A DNA stretch of 64,000 nt from Actinernus sp. WN-2022 (lineage: Eukaryota; Cnidaria; Anthozoa; Actiniaria; Actinernidae). The translations under genes were made by a program, and so were the position numbers. The notes under the pieces were generated by a model. It was not told the DNA's origin and searched no databases. It saw only the letters and a list, made by a program, of their open reading frames with translations. Positions 21,023-32,950 of this stretch are shown here, one piece after another; the stretch's first letter is position 1; every line of letters begins with the position of its first letter. The DNA lies in NCBI GenBank assembly GCA_030867875.1, contig JAOWCC010001634.1, positions 37,095,867-37,159,866 on the forward strand, in the 5' to 3' direction.

Positions 21023-23123
21023 GGCCTGGTTCAGGGGTCAAATTTCGGGTAAAAACTATTTTCCTTATTTCAGCACAGCCGAGTATGGTAAGTACGCCAA
21101 GTTTCTCACGATAAGAGATATCGCCATTCTTGACTACCTTAAGGTTACCGGATACCTTCAGGGTGCGTTTCCAGTCTAAATTATGTAGCACCTCGAAGAA
21201 ACATCGTAGATAAATCATCCATGTATCATTTTAAAGCTTATAAAATTGGCTACAAGAATACATAAAACGTTTTGAGTTCTTTGAAAATCTCGAATTTTCC
21301 GCCATCCCATTTCTCCGATCTAGTGAGATGGCTTTCAGAAGCTCCGACTCCGAAAATATTTTAAAGTTTAAAAATCTGTTTGCTTTGTCGCATTTCAGAG
21401 GAATCGTATTACAAAAGGGTGTCGGGGAATTTCAAAATTCGATTTAGTTCAAAAGTTATCATGCTCTCCGTGGAAAGGCGAAAAATAATTAGAGTAGATT
21501 TGCGGAAAACACCGTCAAGAGCTCTATTTTTAGAATTTTCCAATTCCCCGACATACTTTTGCAGCGGAGTTATCAATTGATATTTTGTAAAAAAATTCAA
21601 ACAAATCGACTAAATTCCTCTTGAGTGGAAGCTTTTTAAAAACTCTATTTTGGTTGAAAATCGAAAGCGTAGAAAATAGCATTTTAGAAAATCTAGCCGT
21701 CTGTCGTGCGTGAATATGAAGCCCCGCCTCTCCAACAATTAGCGAGCTCTTGGCTAATCATTTCTCATCACAGTTCAACTATATGTCAAGATTTCCCGCC
21801 AATGTCGATTTCCGATCAAAGGTTTGCGCCGCATCGAGAAAATGTTAATATAGCTGGTTGTTCTAGTTTTCTTGTGTGACTTGAAAAATGGGAAAGACAA
21901 AAAGACCTGGAGGCACAAGCCAAGGTGAACACCTAGAGACGACAGCGATTTGCAGGCGGCTGAAACAGCACGGCAATAGCGAACTAAGATCGTGGTGTTA
22001 GTTTCAAGTGATTCAGAGTCACCGTCAGACTTTACGTTTCCATCTAAGCTTACTTGGAAACAAATATTTTCTCGGCTGGCTCCTATCAATTCTTCATGTT
22101 CAGATGTGGGCCACTCGGCAATCTGTCTGAAAGTGAAAATACGAACACTTGTCGGGTTTTACGAGGATTCCTATTTGGCTTTGTGGTCGTATGCATTGTT
22201 TGGCCTTGTTTTGCTTTTCTTTTTTCTTTGTTTTCCAAGCTAAGGGCATCCTGCTTGCTCTTTTGAAGGCATAAGGCCAACAACCGATGGAATTATGGAA
22301 TCGTGTGTGAAAAAACATTTCTCAATAAACGTAAACATTGGTATATGAAATAAATTTAATATGCGCTAGATTTCCCCACACCGTCGTTACGGGAGCACTT
22401 GTCATGTGTTTATATTGATCTGCTGTCAATCAAACGGAACCTTTTACTTCCGGTCACAAACTTCCTTTTGGTATTTCTCCGTCAACATTAATTTTTATTC
22501 AACGGAGTTTTTGGTATATGAGACACTACTACTAAAACTACATTTCTGTGCGAAAAAAAAAAATTCCCATCTTTTTCGCTTTGAAGGTATCCGGTAACCT
22601 TAAGTGGTTTGTGTGTAGTAAAACGTGTCACGTGGAACACGACTGAAATCAGTAAATCAAAAACGCGGCTCCGAGTTTAAAACAGCTAGGATGATGAGTG
22701 GATATGTTTAGTTAAGGTTGAAGCCTTTTACCTAAATCAGCTTAGAAAAGATGACTACAATGTTTCGTTAACGAGTAATTAGGCGAAAATATGCAAAATA
22801 GGTCACGTGACTTTTTGTACCTTTAATATTTCCTTATCTTTACACGATAGTCATGTTTTCTAAGCGTGGTCTAAAACACTGCGAGAGGAGTAATGTTTTA
22901 GCAGGGTTACTTTATATTCATATGTTATCGTCGCAGCCGCATTTCACTTAAACGATTTTATATAATTATGACGTCATCGATCACGTGATACGACAACCAT
23001 CCACTTAACAAATTTAAGGAAGTTGATATTAGTACTATGAGGTAATTAGATTTTGTTTAAACTGTTATTTCTCTCAGAAAACATTTTTTAACGTAAATCT
23101 ATTTCCGTTAAACGAACCAGGCC
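21023..23123. mobile_element. 2.1 kb TTAA-flanked element splitting the BEL/Pao copy
   Basis: GGCCTGGTTC at 21023 and GAACCAGGCC ending 23123 are bordered by TTAA (21019-21022, 23124-23127). The inverted match extends outward through CTCAAGCATG on both sides, so the true terminal repeat may be longer than the part inside the TTAA. It contains the complete element 21143-22599. No coding region is supported. Confidence 0.65.
21143..22599. mobile_element. Nested 1.46 kb TTAA element (GGTTACCGGATACCTTC tips)
   Basis: TTAA at 21139-21142 and 22600-22603 borders GGTTACCGGATACCTTC and its exact reverse complement. The interior has only short ORFs without domains. By nesting it is younger than the element that contains it. 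Confidence 0.8.
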
Positions 23124-23139
23124 TTAACATGCTTGAGCC

Positions 23140-24445
23140 GGCCCTATGTGGTGGGCTTGTATCTCTGGTAGTGAGTCAGCAAAGAAGCTGTAACGTGATT
23201 TCCACGTCCAGGAGGAACTCCTCTATAGCTCTTTCCAACGCAACATTCCGTTCGCGATAGTTCAAAACTGTCTTCACTATCCCAACCATGGCTTTCAAAT
23301 TGTTCACCCAACCTGCATGGTGCACGACTGAGGTTGAACTGCCACTTTATCTCGTTAGTTGCCAAGTAATTCTGCAGGCGTTCATCGTTCATCACAACTC
23401 TCATCCACTTCGCGGCTCCGACAAAGGTCCGGCCGTTGTCTGAATAGATCCTGTTCGGACGTCCCCTGCGTGCGATGAACCGCTTCAAACTTATAATACA
23501 CTCTGAAGTCTCCATGTTTGGTAGGAGGTCTAAGTAAAGCCCTCACGTCAGGCTGCAGGCGTACAATAGAATGTATGCCTTACCCTCTCTTTGCTTTGCT
23601 ATTCGATATCTTATCGGTCCTCCATAATCCACTCCGATCACGTGATAAGGGTTGACGCCTTGTGTACGGGTGGTGGGTAGATCTGCCGCTGGTGGAGCTG
23701 CGTATGCCGAGGCTGGAAAATGGTTGCACCCGTGACAGCTCGCGCGCACCCTTTTCACGAGTCGCCTCAGCCGGGGGATCCAATATTTGCTACGCACCTT
23801 AGTCATGGTCAGCCCCATGCACTCCCCCGTGGAGTGTTTGTCGTTGTACTTCCTCCACGATACGAACAGCGAACTGGTTGCATAGTATCCGCGGTAAGTA
23901 TATTGGTACTTCCCTTGCACGCGCCCTCGACACTCCGACAACCCTTCCCGACTTCGTTGCAAGTTCAGGGCAACACGGTCCTCTTCAAGGCCACAGCTGT
24001 CCTGGGCCTGTTTTGCCCAGAACTGTATCTGACGCTCCATTTCTTCAGTAGTCAACGGCCCACTAATGTGCGCGGTTCATCGACTGCGAAGAGAGTTGTG
24101 CGCAAATCTTATCCACGCACACACGCGTACTGCCTTCTGCAGAGAGAATTTTTGCAGTACATCTTCGATTTCATTTCTTTCATCTACAGCAACCGCCAAC
24201 ACTTCCCGTACTAGTTTCGCCTCTGCTTTGCTGTCCTCCAGATGGCTCGCTCAGGATGTTCACCGGCCATCGGTCTGGAGACGCAAGCCACTCTGGACCA
24301 TACCACCACAGTCTGCGTGCTTCACTTGTCCTCCGCGACTTCCGAGCTATATCTGCAGGGTTGTCAGCTGTTGGAACATGTCGCCACGTAATTTCTTTCT
24401 GACCGTTTATCTTCTTCACGCGATTGGCGACAAACTGTTTGTGTC
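23140..24445 (-). pseudogene. BEL/Pao retrotransposon pol: RNase H end, zinc-binding and integrase core
   Basis: Reading right to left on the minus strand: the end of the RNase H region (FVANRVKK, TWRHVPTADNPADIA, LWWYGPEWL), a linker, the integrase HHCC zinc-binding segment with KYWIPRLRRLVKRVRASCHG and C, the integrase core opening VIGVDYGGPI, then IARRGRPNRIYSDNGRTFVG with the second catalytic Asp. Frameshifts after the core and near 23530 break the reading frame. Upstream, homology stops near 24445. An old, truncated copy continuing in 20536-21010. Confidence 0.88.
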
Positions 24446-25160
24446 AGAGTGCCAGGAGTGTCAGAGTGTAAGATTTCCAAAGAGTTCCAAACGTTCTCGG
24501 GACTGTATTTATTCCACCATTCAACGAGTATTAACAAAGAGTTCAATCACAAAGAGTTCAATCCGTTCGCTCGCCATGAGCACGAGGTCTTTTTTTCTCA
24601 AACCCTAAGTTCCCGTGACCACTAGCGGTCTACAGGGTTCCCAATAACAATAATGTCTCACACAGAGTGCCAGGGGTGCCAGTCATGCAGTCATTGCGGT
24701 TGTAACTGCTGTGCGAACCCATATGGGAAAACAAGAAAGAAAAAGTGGACGAATTTATTCCATTACCACGTAAGCGAAGAAAACACACCCTGCAAGAGCA
24801 GAAAGACACAGGCATGGAGTACATGGAGTACATGGAGTACATGACCGCGAATTGAAAAAGGAAAAGGTGAAAATGCACAGCTGAACGAAAATTGAGATGT
24901 TTCTCCTCGAGATTGTTATTGACATGTTAACTGCAATGGAGATTGAAATTTCCTTGGAAATAATCGAAGCGACGTACAATGAAGTTTAAGCCTGTATATA
25001 GAGGCTCCGCGAACGAGTGAAATGTTTTGGACTCGAGAGGATAAACTTCATATCTTCGAACCACCGTGTAATTTTCTTTTTATTATATGACAATTAAACT
25101 GCTCTAAAAACTCTTATCTAATCATTTTACTTACTGTCAGTACAAACTTCTTCGTGATCT
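24446..25160. other. Unassigned sequence next to the BEL/Pao remnant
   Basis: It contains a GAGTGCCAGGRGTG word repeated at about 24449 and 24667, and a short minisatellite of three to four ATGGAGTAC units (about 24812-24843). It could be the retroelement's 5' part or an LTR too decayed to recognise; I cannot show either. Confidence 0.35.
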
Positions 25161-25166
25161 TTCTAA

Positions 25167-25875
25167 GGAAGTGCACGTGTTCATTATTTATGGCTTGGGG
25201 GGGGGGGGGGGGGTCGGCATTTCATCTGCTTCTCTTGTTAAAACTTTTATGACCCCCCTATGAATGAATTAAAACTTAGATGACCCCCCTATAAAATTGC
25301 TCAAAACTTTATCCCCCCCCCCCCCCCAAAAAAAAAAAAAAAAGATGGAAATCGATCGAGGGACCCTGGGAAAGAGCGTTACACACACACTGACACACAC
25401 ACACACTTAGCGTATTATCATATAAGATTCTAGTGCATCATTTTGCATTGTTCCGTAGTCACAAATAAATAAAAGAAAAAGAGGTCAGCACTGGCATGAA
25501 ACTAATCTCCTGAACAGCAATGCATTATCTCTCCTATGGGGATGTGCCTTTGATCATGAGCTCAGAGAATAGCATCCTGCATATAAAGTAAACAAAGCAG
25601 AATATGTTTTTGAAATGTTGCCTAAATTTTTGAGATTTTACTGCTCTCTAAAACACTTGTTTCCTGTATTCTGGAGACTAAACATTGGCTTAGCATTACA
25701 ACAGCAATTTCATTTTACATGACAGGTATGTCAAAACTTTGATGACCCCCACAAGGAGTAGGTAAAATCTTTGATGACCCCCTAAAAAAGCACTTAAAAC
25801 TTTTGTTGCCCCCCCCCCCATGATTTAACCTCCCCCCCCCCTCCAAAAAAAAAGCCATAAATACTGAACACTCCC
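25167..25875. mobile_element. Harbinger-like MITE with G/C tracts, copy 1
   Basis: TAA at 25164-25166 and 25876-25878 flanks ends of the GGGAGTGTTCATTATTTATG type (left end degenerate). A 3-bp TAA duplication fits PIF/Harbinger. Just inside both ends lie poly-G/poly-C tracts and repeats of ATGACCCCCCTA with AAAACTTT. The core (about 25530-25700, CTATGGGGATGTGCCTTTGA) matches the inverted core of 48841-49678. Confidence 0.78.
25197..25213 (+). repeat. G17 homopolymer
   Basis: Seventeen consecutive G bases lie inside the left end of the Harbinger-like MITE. A matching run of 15 C lies at 25313-25327. Confidence 0.9.
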
Positions 25876-25879
25876 TAAG

Positions 25880-26680
25880 CTGTTCTGGGGAGTTTTATCG
25901 AGTTTTTTTGTCTCTTCGTTGCAGTCCAGAATTTTTTTAGAGAGTTTTAGATCGACTTTGGCTTTTTGTGCTCTGAATATTCATTGTCATGCAGCTTATT
26001 TAAGCTGTTAATTTACATCTTCCTCTGTGTTTTTCACAAACCTCCCGCCATCTTTGTAGTTCAAAAGGCGGCAAATGTGACGTCATCGATATTTTCACTA
26101 GTGATGATATGGAAAATACGCCTCAGTACCCGGATGTAGTTTCGTATGAGTGGTTTATTTCTCAGTAAAACACTATCGTCCATATATAATAATTAACAAA
26201 AAGACACTGGCTAGGCTAAGGTATCAAAACTAATGAAAATAATAGAGAATGAGGCCTCTTTATATGCACACTTTTTTTTAGAACAAGCTGAACAGACGTT
26301 ACGGCAAGGATTAGAGGCCTAAAGATACATCGATTTCCTTAAAGAGAACTGAACCCCAAATCAATTCGACGACTAGACAAACTTGTATTCAAGAGAAATA
26401 AGTTCTGCTATTTTATTTCTTTGTGGTGTACGTCTAAAAGGAGGAAATAAGTTTTGAAGGTCGAAAAATAGCCGATTCTCCGCTGATGAAGCTAGTTTGT
26501 GTGGCGGCTCAATTCAGTGTTTTTTTACCCGGCGTATCGTACGTTATGCATACCAAGGAAAAACTACCGCATCTTCAGCGCAAGGAAAGCACAATAGTGC
26601 GCAATATATATACGAGTCGTTTGTCCATCTATTCAAAGCACAAAACTAATTTATTACCCGTATCGTACGTCACACATTAC
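25880..26680. other. Intergenic, no feature recognised
   Basis: Only short ORFs without domain signal are present. The TTGTGACGTCATCG-type words are common in this genome window and are not evidence of function. Confidence 0.4.
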
Positions 26681-26683
26681 AAT

Positions 26684-27435
26684 CAATCAATCAATCAATA
26701 GTTTATTGGCACCTTGTACAAACAACTTGTTTACATTGGTGTATATCCAACAAAGTGAAAGAAAACTAAACTACAAACTCGTTGTAAATATTTAAAATCT
26801 CCTTAATGTAGTTACTAGTAACCTTTATAACATTTATATCTTTCATAACCATTAAATAATTAAATAGGGTAGCCGAACTGAACGAAGAGAAGAGATGATT
26901 AACGGACAGTAATTTGTCCATAAAAACACTCCGTGCTCGTACTAAACGTACGTTCGTGCATCGGAAGAGATAGTGAAATTCATCACCTAGCTCATTCAAT
27001 CCACAAATATTACAGCACCGTTGTGGTCGTGGAATCTGTAAATATCGACCACGCTCAACCGGAAATTTATGAGCTGAAATCCTTAATTGAGTGACAGCAC
27101 GCCGCGTCTCAAAATCGTTAATGCTAAACAAATAACCTTCCCGCGTGTATTCACTCTCGATGCTCATATATAACTCTAGTTTAGACGGTTTCAATCCATT
27201 AACAATTTTCTCTCTCTCTTCCTTCCATTCAGTTGCATATGTTTGCTTTAATTTACTTACAATTAACTTGGATATTGATTTAAATTCTAAACTCGGTAAA
27301 ATGTTGGCATTTCTAAAATCAAAGCCACCTAACTTCAACAAATGTGAAATTAATCCAAACCACGACCAAACTCCATCCTTATGCAGTCCACAAGATACTT
27401 GGAGAGCATTAGATAACAATGTATTGTTGCTACGT
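26684..27435 (-). pseudogene. LINE 3' fragment (C-terminal domain with CCHC-like zinc motif)
   Basis: A 217-codon minus-strand frame (27419-26766) ends in the C-terminal region of a non-LTR retrotransposon polyprotein: ESEYTREGYLFSINDFETRR, LRISAHKFPVERGRYLQIPR and CCNICGLNELGDEFHYLFRC, a CCHC-type zinc motif typical of LINE C-termini. An (AATC)n run at about 26684-26700 (plus-strand reading) is its 3' tail. It is 5'-truncated, lacking the reverse transcriptase. The frame is open, but alone it cannot be functional. Confidence 0.82.
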
Positions 27436-27439
27436 TCAA

Positions 27440-28240
27440 GTAAATGAAAGAAATATCGTAAAACTAACTTGTAAATATCAATGTGTATTGGAAAGTTACA
27501 TGAATATCAATGTCGATTGGAAAGTTATATAAAATTACATGAATTGAGCCGTCTGAACTCAGCGGCGGTTGGGAGGAAGATTTGCAGATTTTCTCTCCTT
27601 TGGTACCGGTAAAATAATTTTGGTACGAGTCTTTTCACATTGAGCTAAAGTTGGTAAAGGTAAAGGTTTTACTCTTTACCTCTCATCGTTCATATATAGC
27701 GAACCTTTTGTTATTTCCAAAGTTTAATCCCTAAATATTAATTATTCCTTGTCTATATTAAGCCATTATTCCGCTCAATTCCCAAATGTAGACTAAAGCT
27801 TACCGATCGCTAAAACTGCAGGTTTGCTAGACTTGCTCCAAGTCGAACTCGCCGAGTCACTGGGTAAGCGATTACTGGGTCAAAAAGCGAGCGCGAGAAT
27901 CGAGTTCGTGCGGGGGGCTAAGAAGGACTTTGAGAAAGTCTACACGTTTGCCTGCTAAATCAATAACGTCTTTTTAAAAGCGGGAAGAAAGCATGTCCCA
28001 CCCGCACCGGTATACCGAAATCGGCTGCGGTATCTTAAGCTTAAGGTCTCTATTGAATGGACCAGTTTGCGGTTTCCATACATTTATCTGTAACTTTGAC
28101 TCGTTCTTAGACAAATATTTGGAAAACTTAAAAAACGACTGCACGCTTCTCAGCAAAAGTACATACATAACATTTTTTATTTTTTGATCCGACGTAACAT
28201 TCGAGGACGCACAATAGTGGAAGAGGGGCAGCAGGGATTG
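27440..28240. other. Intergenic, no feature recognised
   Basis: A 50-base tandem near-duplication of ATATCAATGTCNATTGGAAAG occurs at about 27476 and 27502; otherwise nothing is supported. Confidence 0.4.
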
Positions 28241-28241
28241 G

Positions 28242-28244
<3 letters not shown>

Positions 28245-28273
<29 letters not shown>
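28245..28273 (+). repeat. G29 homopolymer
   Basis: Twenty-nine consecutive G bases sit close to the (AATC)n tail of the neighbouring LINE. Such a run can form G-quadruplexes and is prone to length error in sequencing, so the exact length is uncertain. Confidence 0.9.
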
Positions 28274-28287
28274 TCATTCCAGTCCCG

Positions 28288-30162
28288 CGAATCAATCAAT
28301 CAATCAATCAATCTTTATTTAGACACGGTGTGGCTCATCAGGTATAACATTTGGAGTAAAAGATATAATAATTATATTAATTATAGTGATATAAACTACT
28401 ACTAACATTATGAAACTAATAATATTGGTATACTAAAATATTACTTATAAAAAACTACTAATATTGGTATGCTAAAAATACTACTATATAAAAGAATTAT
28501 AATTCTACTCTACAACTCTATAATCCCTATTATACTAATTCCTGTTTTACATGAGCGCCGTGTGATCTAAATTAATTACAATGGCGTATTTGTGAAGTCG
28601 TAGCAGTTAATTTTATTCTTGAAAGATATTAGAGATTTTTCCTCCCGTATATCACTTGGCAGGCTGTTCCATAGGGTTGCTCCACGATAGCTGAAGCTGC
28701 GCTTGCAATAATTTGTGCGTGGATATGGAACAGCAAGTTTGAAGGAAGAATCTCTAAGAACATAATTAGTAATCTCATTTCGTGCTATGAATTTAGAACA
28801 AAGATATTCGGGAGCAAGATTATTTAGACATTTGAAGACCATTATCGATAAATGAATAAGCCTCTGAGTCTTCAGATTCTTCCAGCCCAACGTTTTGAAT
28901 AATCGTTCAGCATTGGAGTCATATGAAGCGTTTAAAAGAACACGGGCAGCACGGTTCTGGAGTTTTTGTAGTTTGTCACTTAGACCCTTGTTAAAATTTT
29001 CCCACACTTGACTACAGTAGTCAAAGTGTGGTTGGACCAATGCATTGTACACGCTTAGTAATACTTTAAATGGAACAAAGGGTCTGATACGTTTTATGGC
29101 TCCAATGCCGGAGGCAATTTTCTTAGACGTAATTTCAATGTGTTTTTCCCACGACAGGTTTTCATCAATATGCACGCCTAGTGATTTGGCCGTTTTGACT
29201 TGCTTGATTGCAATATTATTTATAGAGGATATGACGGTTTGTGATAGAGAATGTAGTTTTTGTCTAGAACTAATAAGCATGAACTCTGTCTTACTAATAT
29301 TGAATGTTAGCTTGTTAGCTCTAAGCCACTCATGAACGCATGCTAGATCAGATACAATGTTGTTGCTTAAAACATCAATGTCATTACTTGAGAAGGTTAG
29401 ACTGGTATCGTCAGCATACATTCTTGGTGTAGAGTTTAAAACGCAGTGAGGGAGATCATTGATAAATAATAGAAACAACAATGGACCAAGGATTGTTCCT
29501 TGAGGAATGCCATGACTGAGATAGCGTGTTCCTGACAAAGACCCGTTGACAAAACATTTTTGAGAGCGTTGATTTAAGTAGGATGAAAACCAATCGTGGG
29601 CTTTTCCTTTGATACCGTAATACTCAAGTTTAGACAGTAAAATACTATGATTGACGGTATCAAAGGCCTTTTTGAGGTCTAGAAAAACAACAGCATTTAT
29701 GTTTCCCCGGTCGATATTTAGCGCCCAATCATCAGTTGCTTCCAGCAAAGCCGTCAAAGTGGAATGTAAACGTCTGAAACCGGATTGTTTGCTTGATAAG
29801 AGTTTGTTGTCATTGATATAAGTAAACAATTGGTTATATACAAGCCTTTCGAAAATTTTAGCGACGATTGGAATGACTGATATGGGACGATAGTTATCAG
29901 GGTCAATGTGTTTCCCTTTCTTATAAATCGGGGATACTTTGGAACACTGTAGTTCGGTTGGAAAAACACCAGTGGCTATTGATCGGTTAAATAACCAAGA
30001 GAGGGATTCTGAAACAATATCCGCACACTCTTTTAACAATTTTGCTGGGATATTGTCCAGGCCCGTTGACTTAGACTTGTCCAATTTTGAAATCAGTTGG
30101 AAGACATGGAGGCTATCAACTTCGTTTATAGAAAATGCAGAATTTGGAGAGATCTCTGGTAA
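28288..30162 (-). CDS. LINE (CR1/L2-like) reverse transcriptase ORF, 5'-truncated but open
   Basis: A single open frame of about 530 codons (30171-28576) encodes a complete non-LTR reverse transcriptase: FPTELQCSKVSPIYKKGKHI, NYRPISVIPIVAKIFERLVY, KQSGFRRLHSTLTALLE, VVFLDLKKAFDTVNHSILL, GIPQGTILGPLLFLLFINDL, the catalytic YADD in the palm, then thumb (KSLGVHIDENLSWEKHI) and the FDYCSQVWENF / KLQNRAARVL C-terminal domain. There is no ATG at its 5' end and no endonuclease domain, so the copy is truncated at about 30162. The 3' end is (AATC)n on the plus strand at 28288-28312. Unlike the 8074-9677 copy it has no internal stop, so it is recent. Confidence 0.9.
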
Positions 30163-30175
30163 ACAATCAATCAAT
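30163..30175 (+). repeat. (AATC)n run at the junction of two LINEs
   Basis: CAATCAATCAATC lies exactly where the minus-strand LINE breaks off and a plus-strand LINE fragment begins. The same repeat tails the minus LINE at 28288, so it could be a target duplication or an insertion into a pre-existing AATC run. Confidence 0.7.
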
Positions 30176-31057
30176 CACCTCAGCTGGAAATACCATGTTC
30201 AGCATATTTCCAAAAAAATCAAACGTAGTGTTGGCATGCTATCAAAGATTCGGCATTTTGTCCCTGTAGCTACTCTAATTCAATTGTACTATACATTAGT
30301 TTACCCATACCTGTCCTATGCAGTGACAACCTGGGGAAATACATATGTAACTACACTTAGACCTCTGATTCTTCTTCAAAAGAAAGCAATTAGAATAATT
30401 ACTTTTTCTGAATATTCAGCCCACTCAAGTCCACTTTTCTATAGCTTAGGGATACTCAAATTTACTGATATAATATATCTTAACAATGCTTTGTTTATGC
30501 ACGATTTTCATGCAAATGCTTTGCCAACTATATTTCATGACTTTTTTACACCTATAAATAGGATACATCGCCATAATACTCGACTAGCTGCTAAATTTCC
30601 AAAGTCAGAACTAACTACGGCAAATTCAACATTCGTTTTCTAGGCGCTAAATTATGGAACTCAATCCAAGAGGATTTAAAATCAAAAATACGGAATCAAG
30701 TTAAGAAGCTCTTAACGAGTTCCATCCTGAGTAGCTATATAGATACCTGATGCACTCTGCTTTGACATATGCCCTATATTGTCACTTTGTAATTTTTTTT
30801 GTGTCATGTCTTTATTTATTTATATATATATATATTTTTCTTTTTCTGTTTTGTATTGTAGTATTGTTGTCCTCTCTTTGTCAAAATAACAAAATTATAA
30901 ACCGCTTGATCTCAGCTACTTAACTCGATTAGCTCTGCTATTTTTAAGTAGCTGTGTTCCTCAATCTCTTTCATTTTTATTTATCAATACTAGAACTAAC
31001 ATGTATATTTAAGAGGACACGAATAAATAAATTGTTGTTGTTGTTGTTGTTGTTGAA
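30176..31057 (+). pseudogene. LINE 3' fragment of a different family, (TTG)n tail
   Basis: The plus-strand frame from 30176 reads HLSWKYHVQHISKKIKRSVG, LVYPYLSYAVTTWGNTY and LLQKKAIRIITFSEYSAHS, the RT C-terminal domain of another CR1-like family, then a frameshift near 30630 before FLGAKLWNSIQEDLKSKI and a stop at about 30750. A 3' UTR with a TA run leads to AATAAATAAATTG followed by about eight TTG/GTT units (31031-31056). It is 5'-truncated and frameshifted. Confidence 0.85.
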
Positions 31058-31059
31058 GG

Positions 31060-31905
31060 AATTTCCACTAGCGACGGGCCTGGGAGGAATGCATGTGCCT
31101 GTGTCAAATCGTTTTCGAATCAAACCGCACTTTATCAATTTATTACCGCTGTTCACGTGTAGGAATTATACATTTACCAGCAATATGTTGGATAAACAAT
31201 TGTTGCTGTTTTCGCGTTTACATTAAAGCGGAGTTCGTATGAGTAGCCTTGCTATAACTTGGTGACCATAAATACAACTGAAAACAACGCGGAAGCTATT
31301 TATGTGTCACGGCACTCACATCACAGAGATGTAGAAATGTCTCGATTTACAGAGAACTCTAAATACCAACAAAAATACGAGAATATAAAACTTCTACAAT
31401 ACAATACGAGAATATAAAACTTCTACAATAACATCAATGGTTCCAGATAACATTATTTTAATCTCCACGTGTATTACGATACAATTTCCATTCCTTAATT
31501 ACTACTCAGTGTAAGTTACTCTGTGTATACAGATCCTGCACAGACCTATATTAATCAATTCCAACCTACTCAACAACGAGTTTGTAGCAAGAATGTCATC
31601 AACACAAATCTTACTTAACGACTAGCAGCAATGTAAAACGTGTACATAAATAAAAATCAGTCAACATTTAGTTCAATTTTAGCCATTTTGGAGTCGAGGA
31701 AGGGACTGTGATTAATCTGATTAAAAAATGGACTCCATCACAAGAAAGATCACACTAAAATTAGTGTTTGCCGAGTTTGAGAATGTTTCGATAAATACAA
31801 ACTGAATAGCAAGCTTTCAAAAATTGCAAAAACAAGAGAACATAAGATTTTAAGGGACAGCATCCCAGAAAAGCACACATTTCTCTCTTAATTGTGCATT
31901 TTTGT
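31060..31905. other. Intergenic, no feature recognised
   Basis: A 28-base tandem duplication of ACGAGAATATAAAACTTCTA (about 31377 and 31404) is the only pattern seen. Confidence 0.4.
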
Positions 31906-31914
31906 TAACTAACC

Positions 31915-32202
31915 CACAGGCAGCCCAGACTCGACATATATTTCCCGCTTTTTGGGTTACCTGTGGTATGTTTCATAAGCGATCTCGGAAGAGTTTACAT
32001 AATTGCTCCTTGTGAATTCTCTTTTCCGATTCCTACTAAATAAATCTTCAATAATAAAATATTGATACTTAATGAAGTTTTGTGAGTGGTTTTGGGGTGA
32101 TTTGGGGACTTCTAAAGCAGTTTATTAGGCCTCGAGGTTTTGACGGTTGGCCACGTGTCTACCTCATAGCTACAAATATATGTAGAGTCTGGGCTGCCTG
32201 CG
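31915..32202. mobile_element. CACAGGCAGCCC-tip MITE with 7-bp target duplication
   Basis: ACTAACC at 31908-31914 and 32203-32209 flanks CACAGGCAGCCCAGACTC and its inverted partner GAGTCTGGGCTGCCTGCG. It is 288 bp and non-coding. The same tips and duplication length are found at 55631-55989. The 7-bp duplication does not settle the superfamily (Dada and P-type elements make 6-8 bp). Confidence 0.82.
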
Positions 32203-32209
32203 ACTAACC

Positions 32210-32940
32210 ATAGCCACAATTTTATTATCAAACCAATCTTCCTACTAGTGAGATCTTTCTTGAGATGTCGTTCATTTCTTTATCAGATTAAATTTTGACA
32301 CTCTGTACCAGTCCCTTCCCTCAACTCTGAAATGGCCAATAATAACCCAAATATGGTAGTAATGTTTGACATGCATATATACATGTATAATTCCTAAGTG
32401 ATTCAACCAATTAAATAAGATAATCACATCTTCAGATCTATCTTTCCCTATGAGAATTTCTTGACAAATCATAAAGATGTGTGTAGGTCACCATTGGTGA
32501 GAAACAAAATTAAAATTTTATTGAAATTCAATAAATTCGAATTTCCTTTTCAAATTTTATGTTTGGAAGAAGCAATTTTTCACAAGCTAATAAATTCAAA
32601 ATAAATGAGCAATAAGGATATATATATATTATTATTAATATTAATTATGTTCACATGATTTTCAATGGGATATTTTACTAACAATGTTTATTAAAGGAAA
32701 ACTGTATACTTTAGTCAAAAAGCAACGTTTAACTCTGAGAATGCATCTCAATATCAAAAGTCTTGTTTGAACATTTATTTTATAGTTTTCCATGTCAAAT
32801 AAAATAAAATACAATATCAAAACCTTCCTCATAACCTCTACTTTGTCTAGATAAAGTATCTTTTCTACAATTTTCTTCCACAGCAATAATCAATTAAATG
32901 TCCAATGCATGAAAAAATACCAAATTCAAAACCTTGTCCA
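32210..32940. other. AT-rich sequence downstream of GPX4, no exon recognised
   Basis: No recognised coding or paired-repeat structure. Several TTTATT words (AATAAA on the minus strand), for example near 32690, could serve as distal GPX4 polyadenylation signals. Confidence 0.3.
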
Positions 32941-32950
32941 TTTTCATTTT

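Noticed and set aside
21992..22266. Overlapping ORFs of 70-83 codons as a gene
   Set aside because: They sit inside the nested TTAA element, lack domains, and overlap opposite-strand ORFs of equal size, the pattern expected by chance.
23720..24608. Long plus-strand ORFs of 164 and 180 codons
   Set aside because: They are antisense shadows of the minus-strand BEL/Pao integrase and RNase H frames, which carry real domain motifs.
29939..30174. First part of the plus-strand ORF ending at 30643
   Set aside because: Up to about 30175 it is antisense to the minus-strand LINE; only the later part is real LINE sequence in the plus direction.
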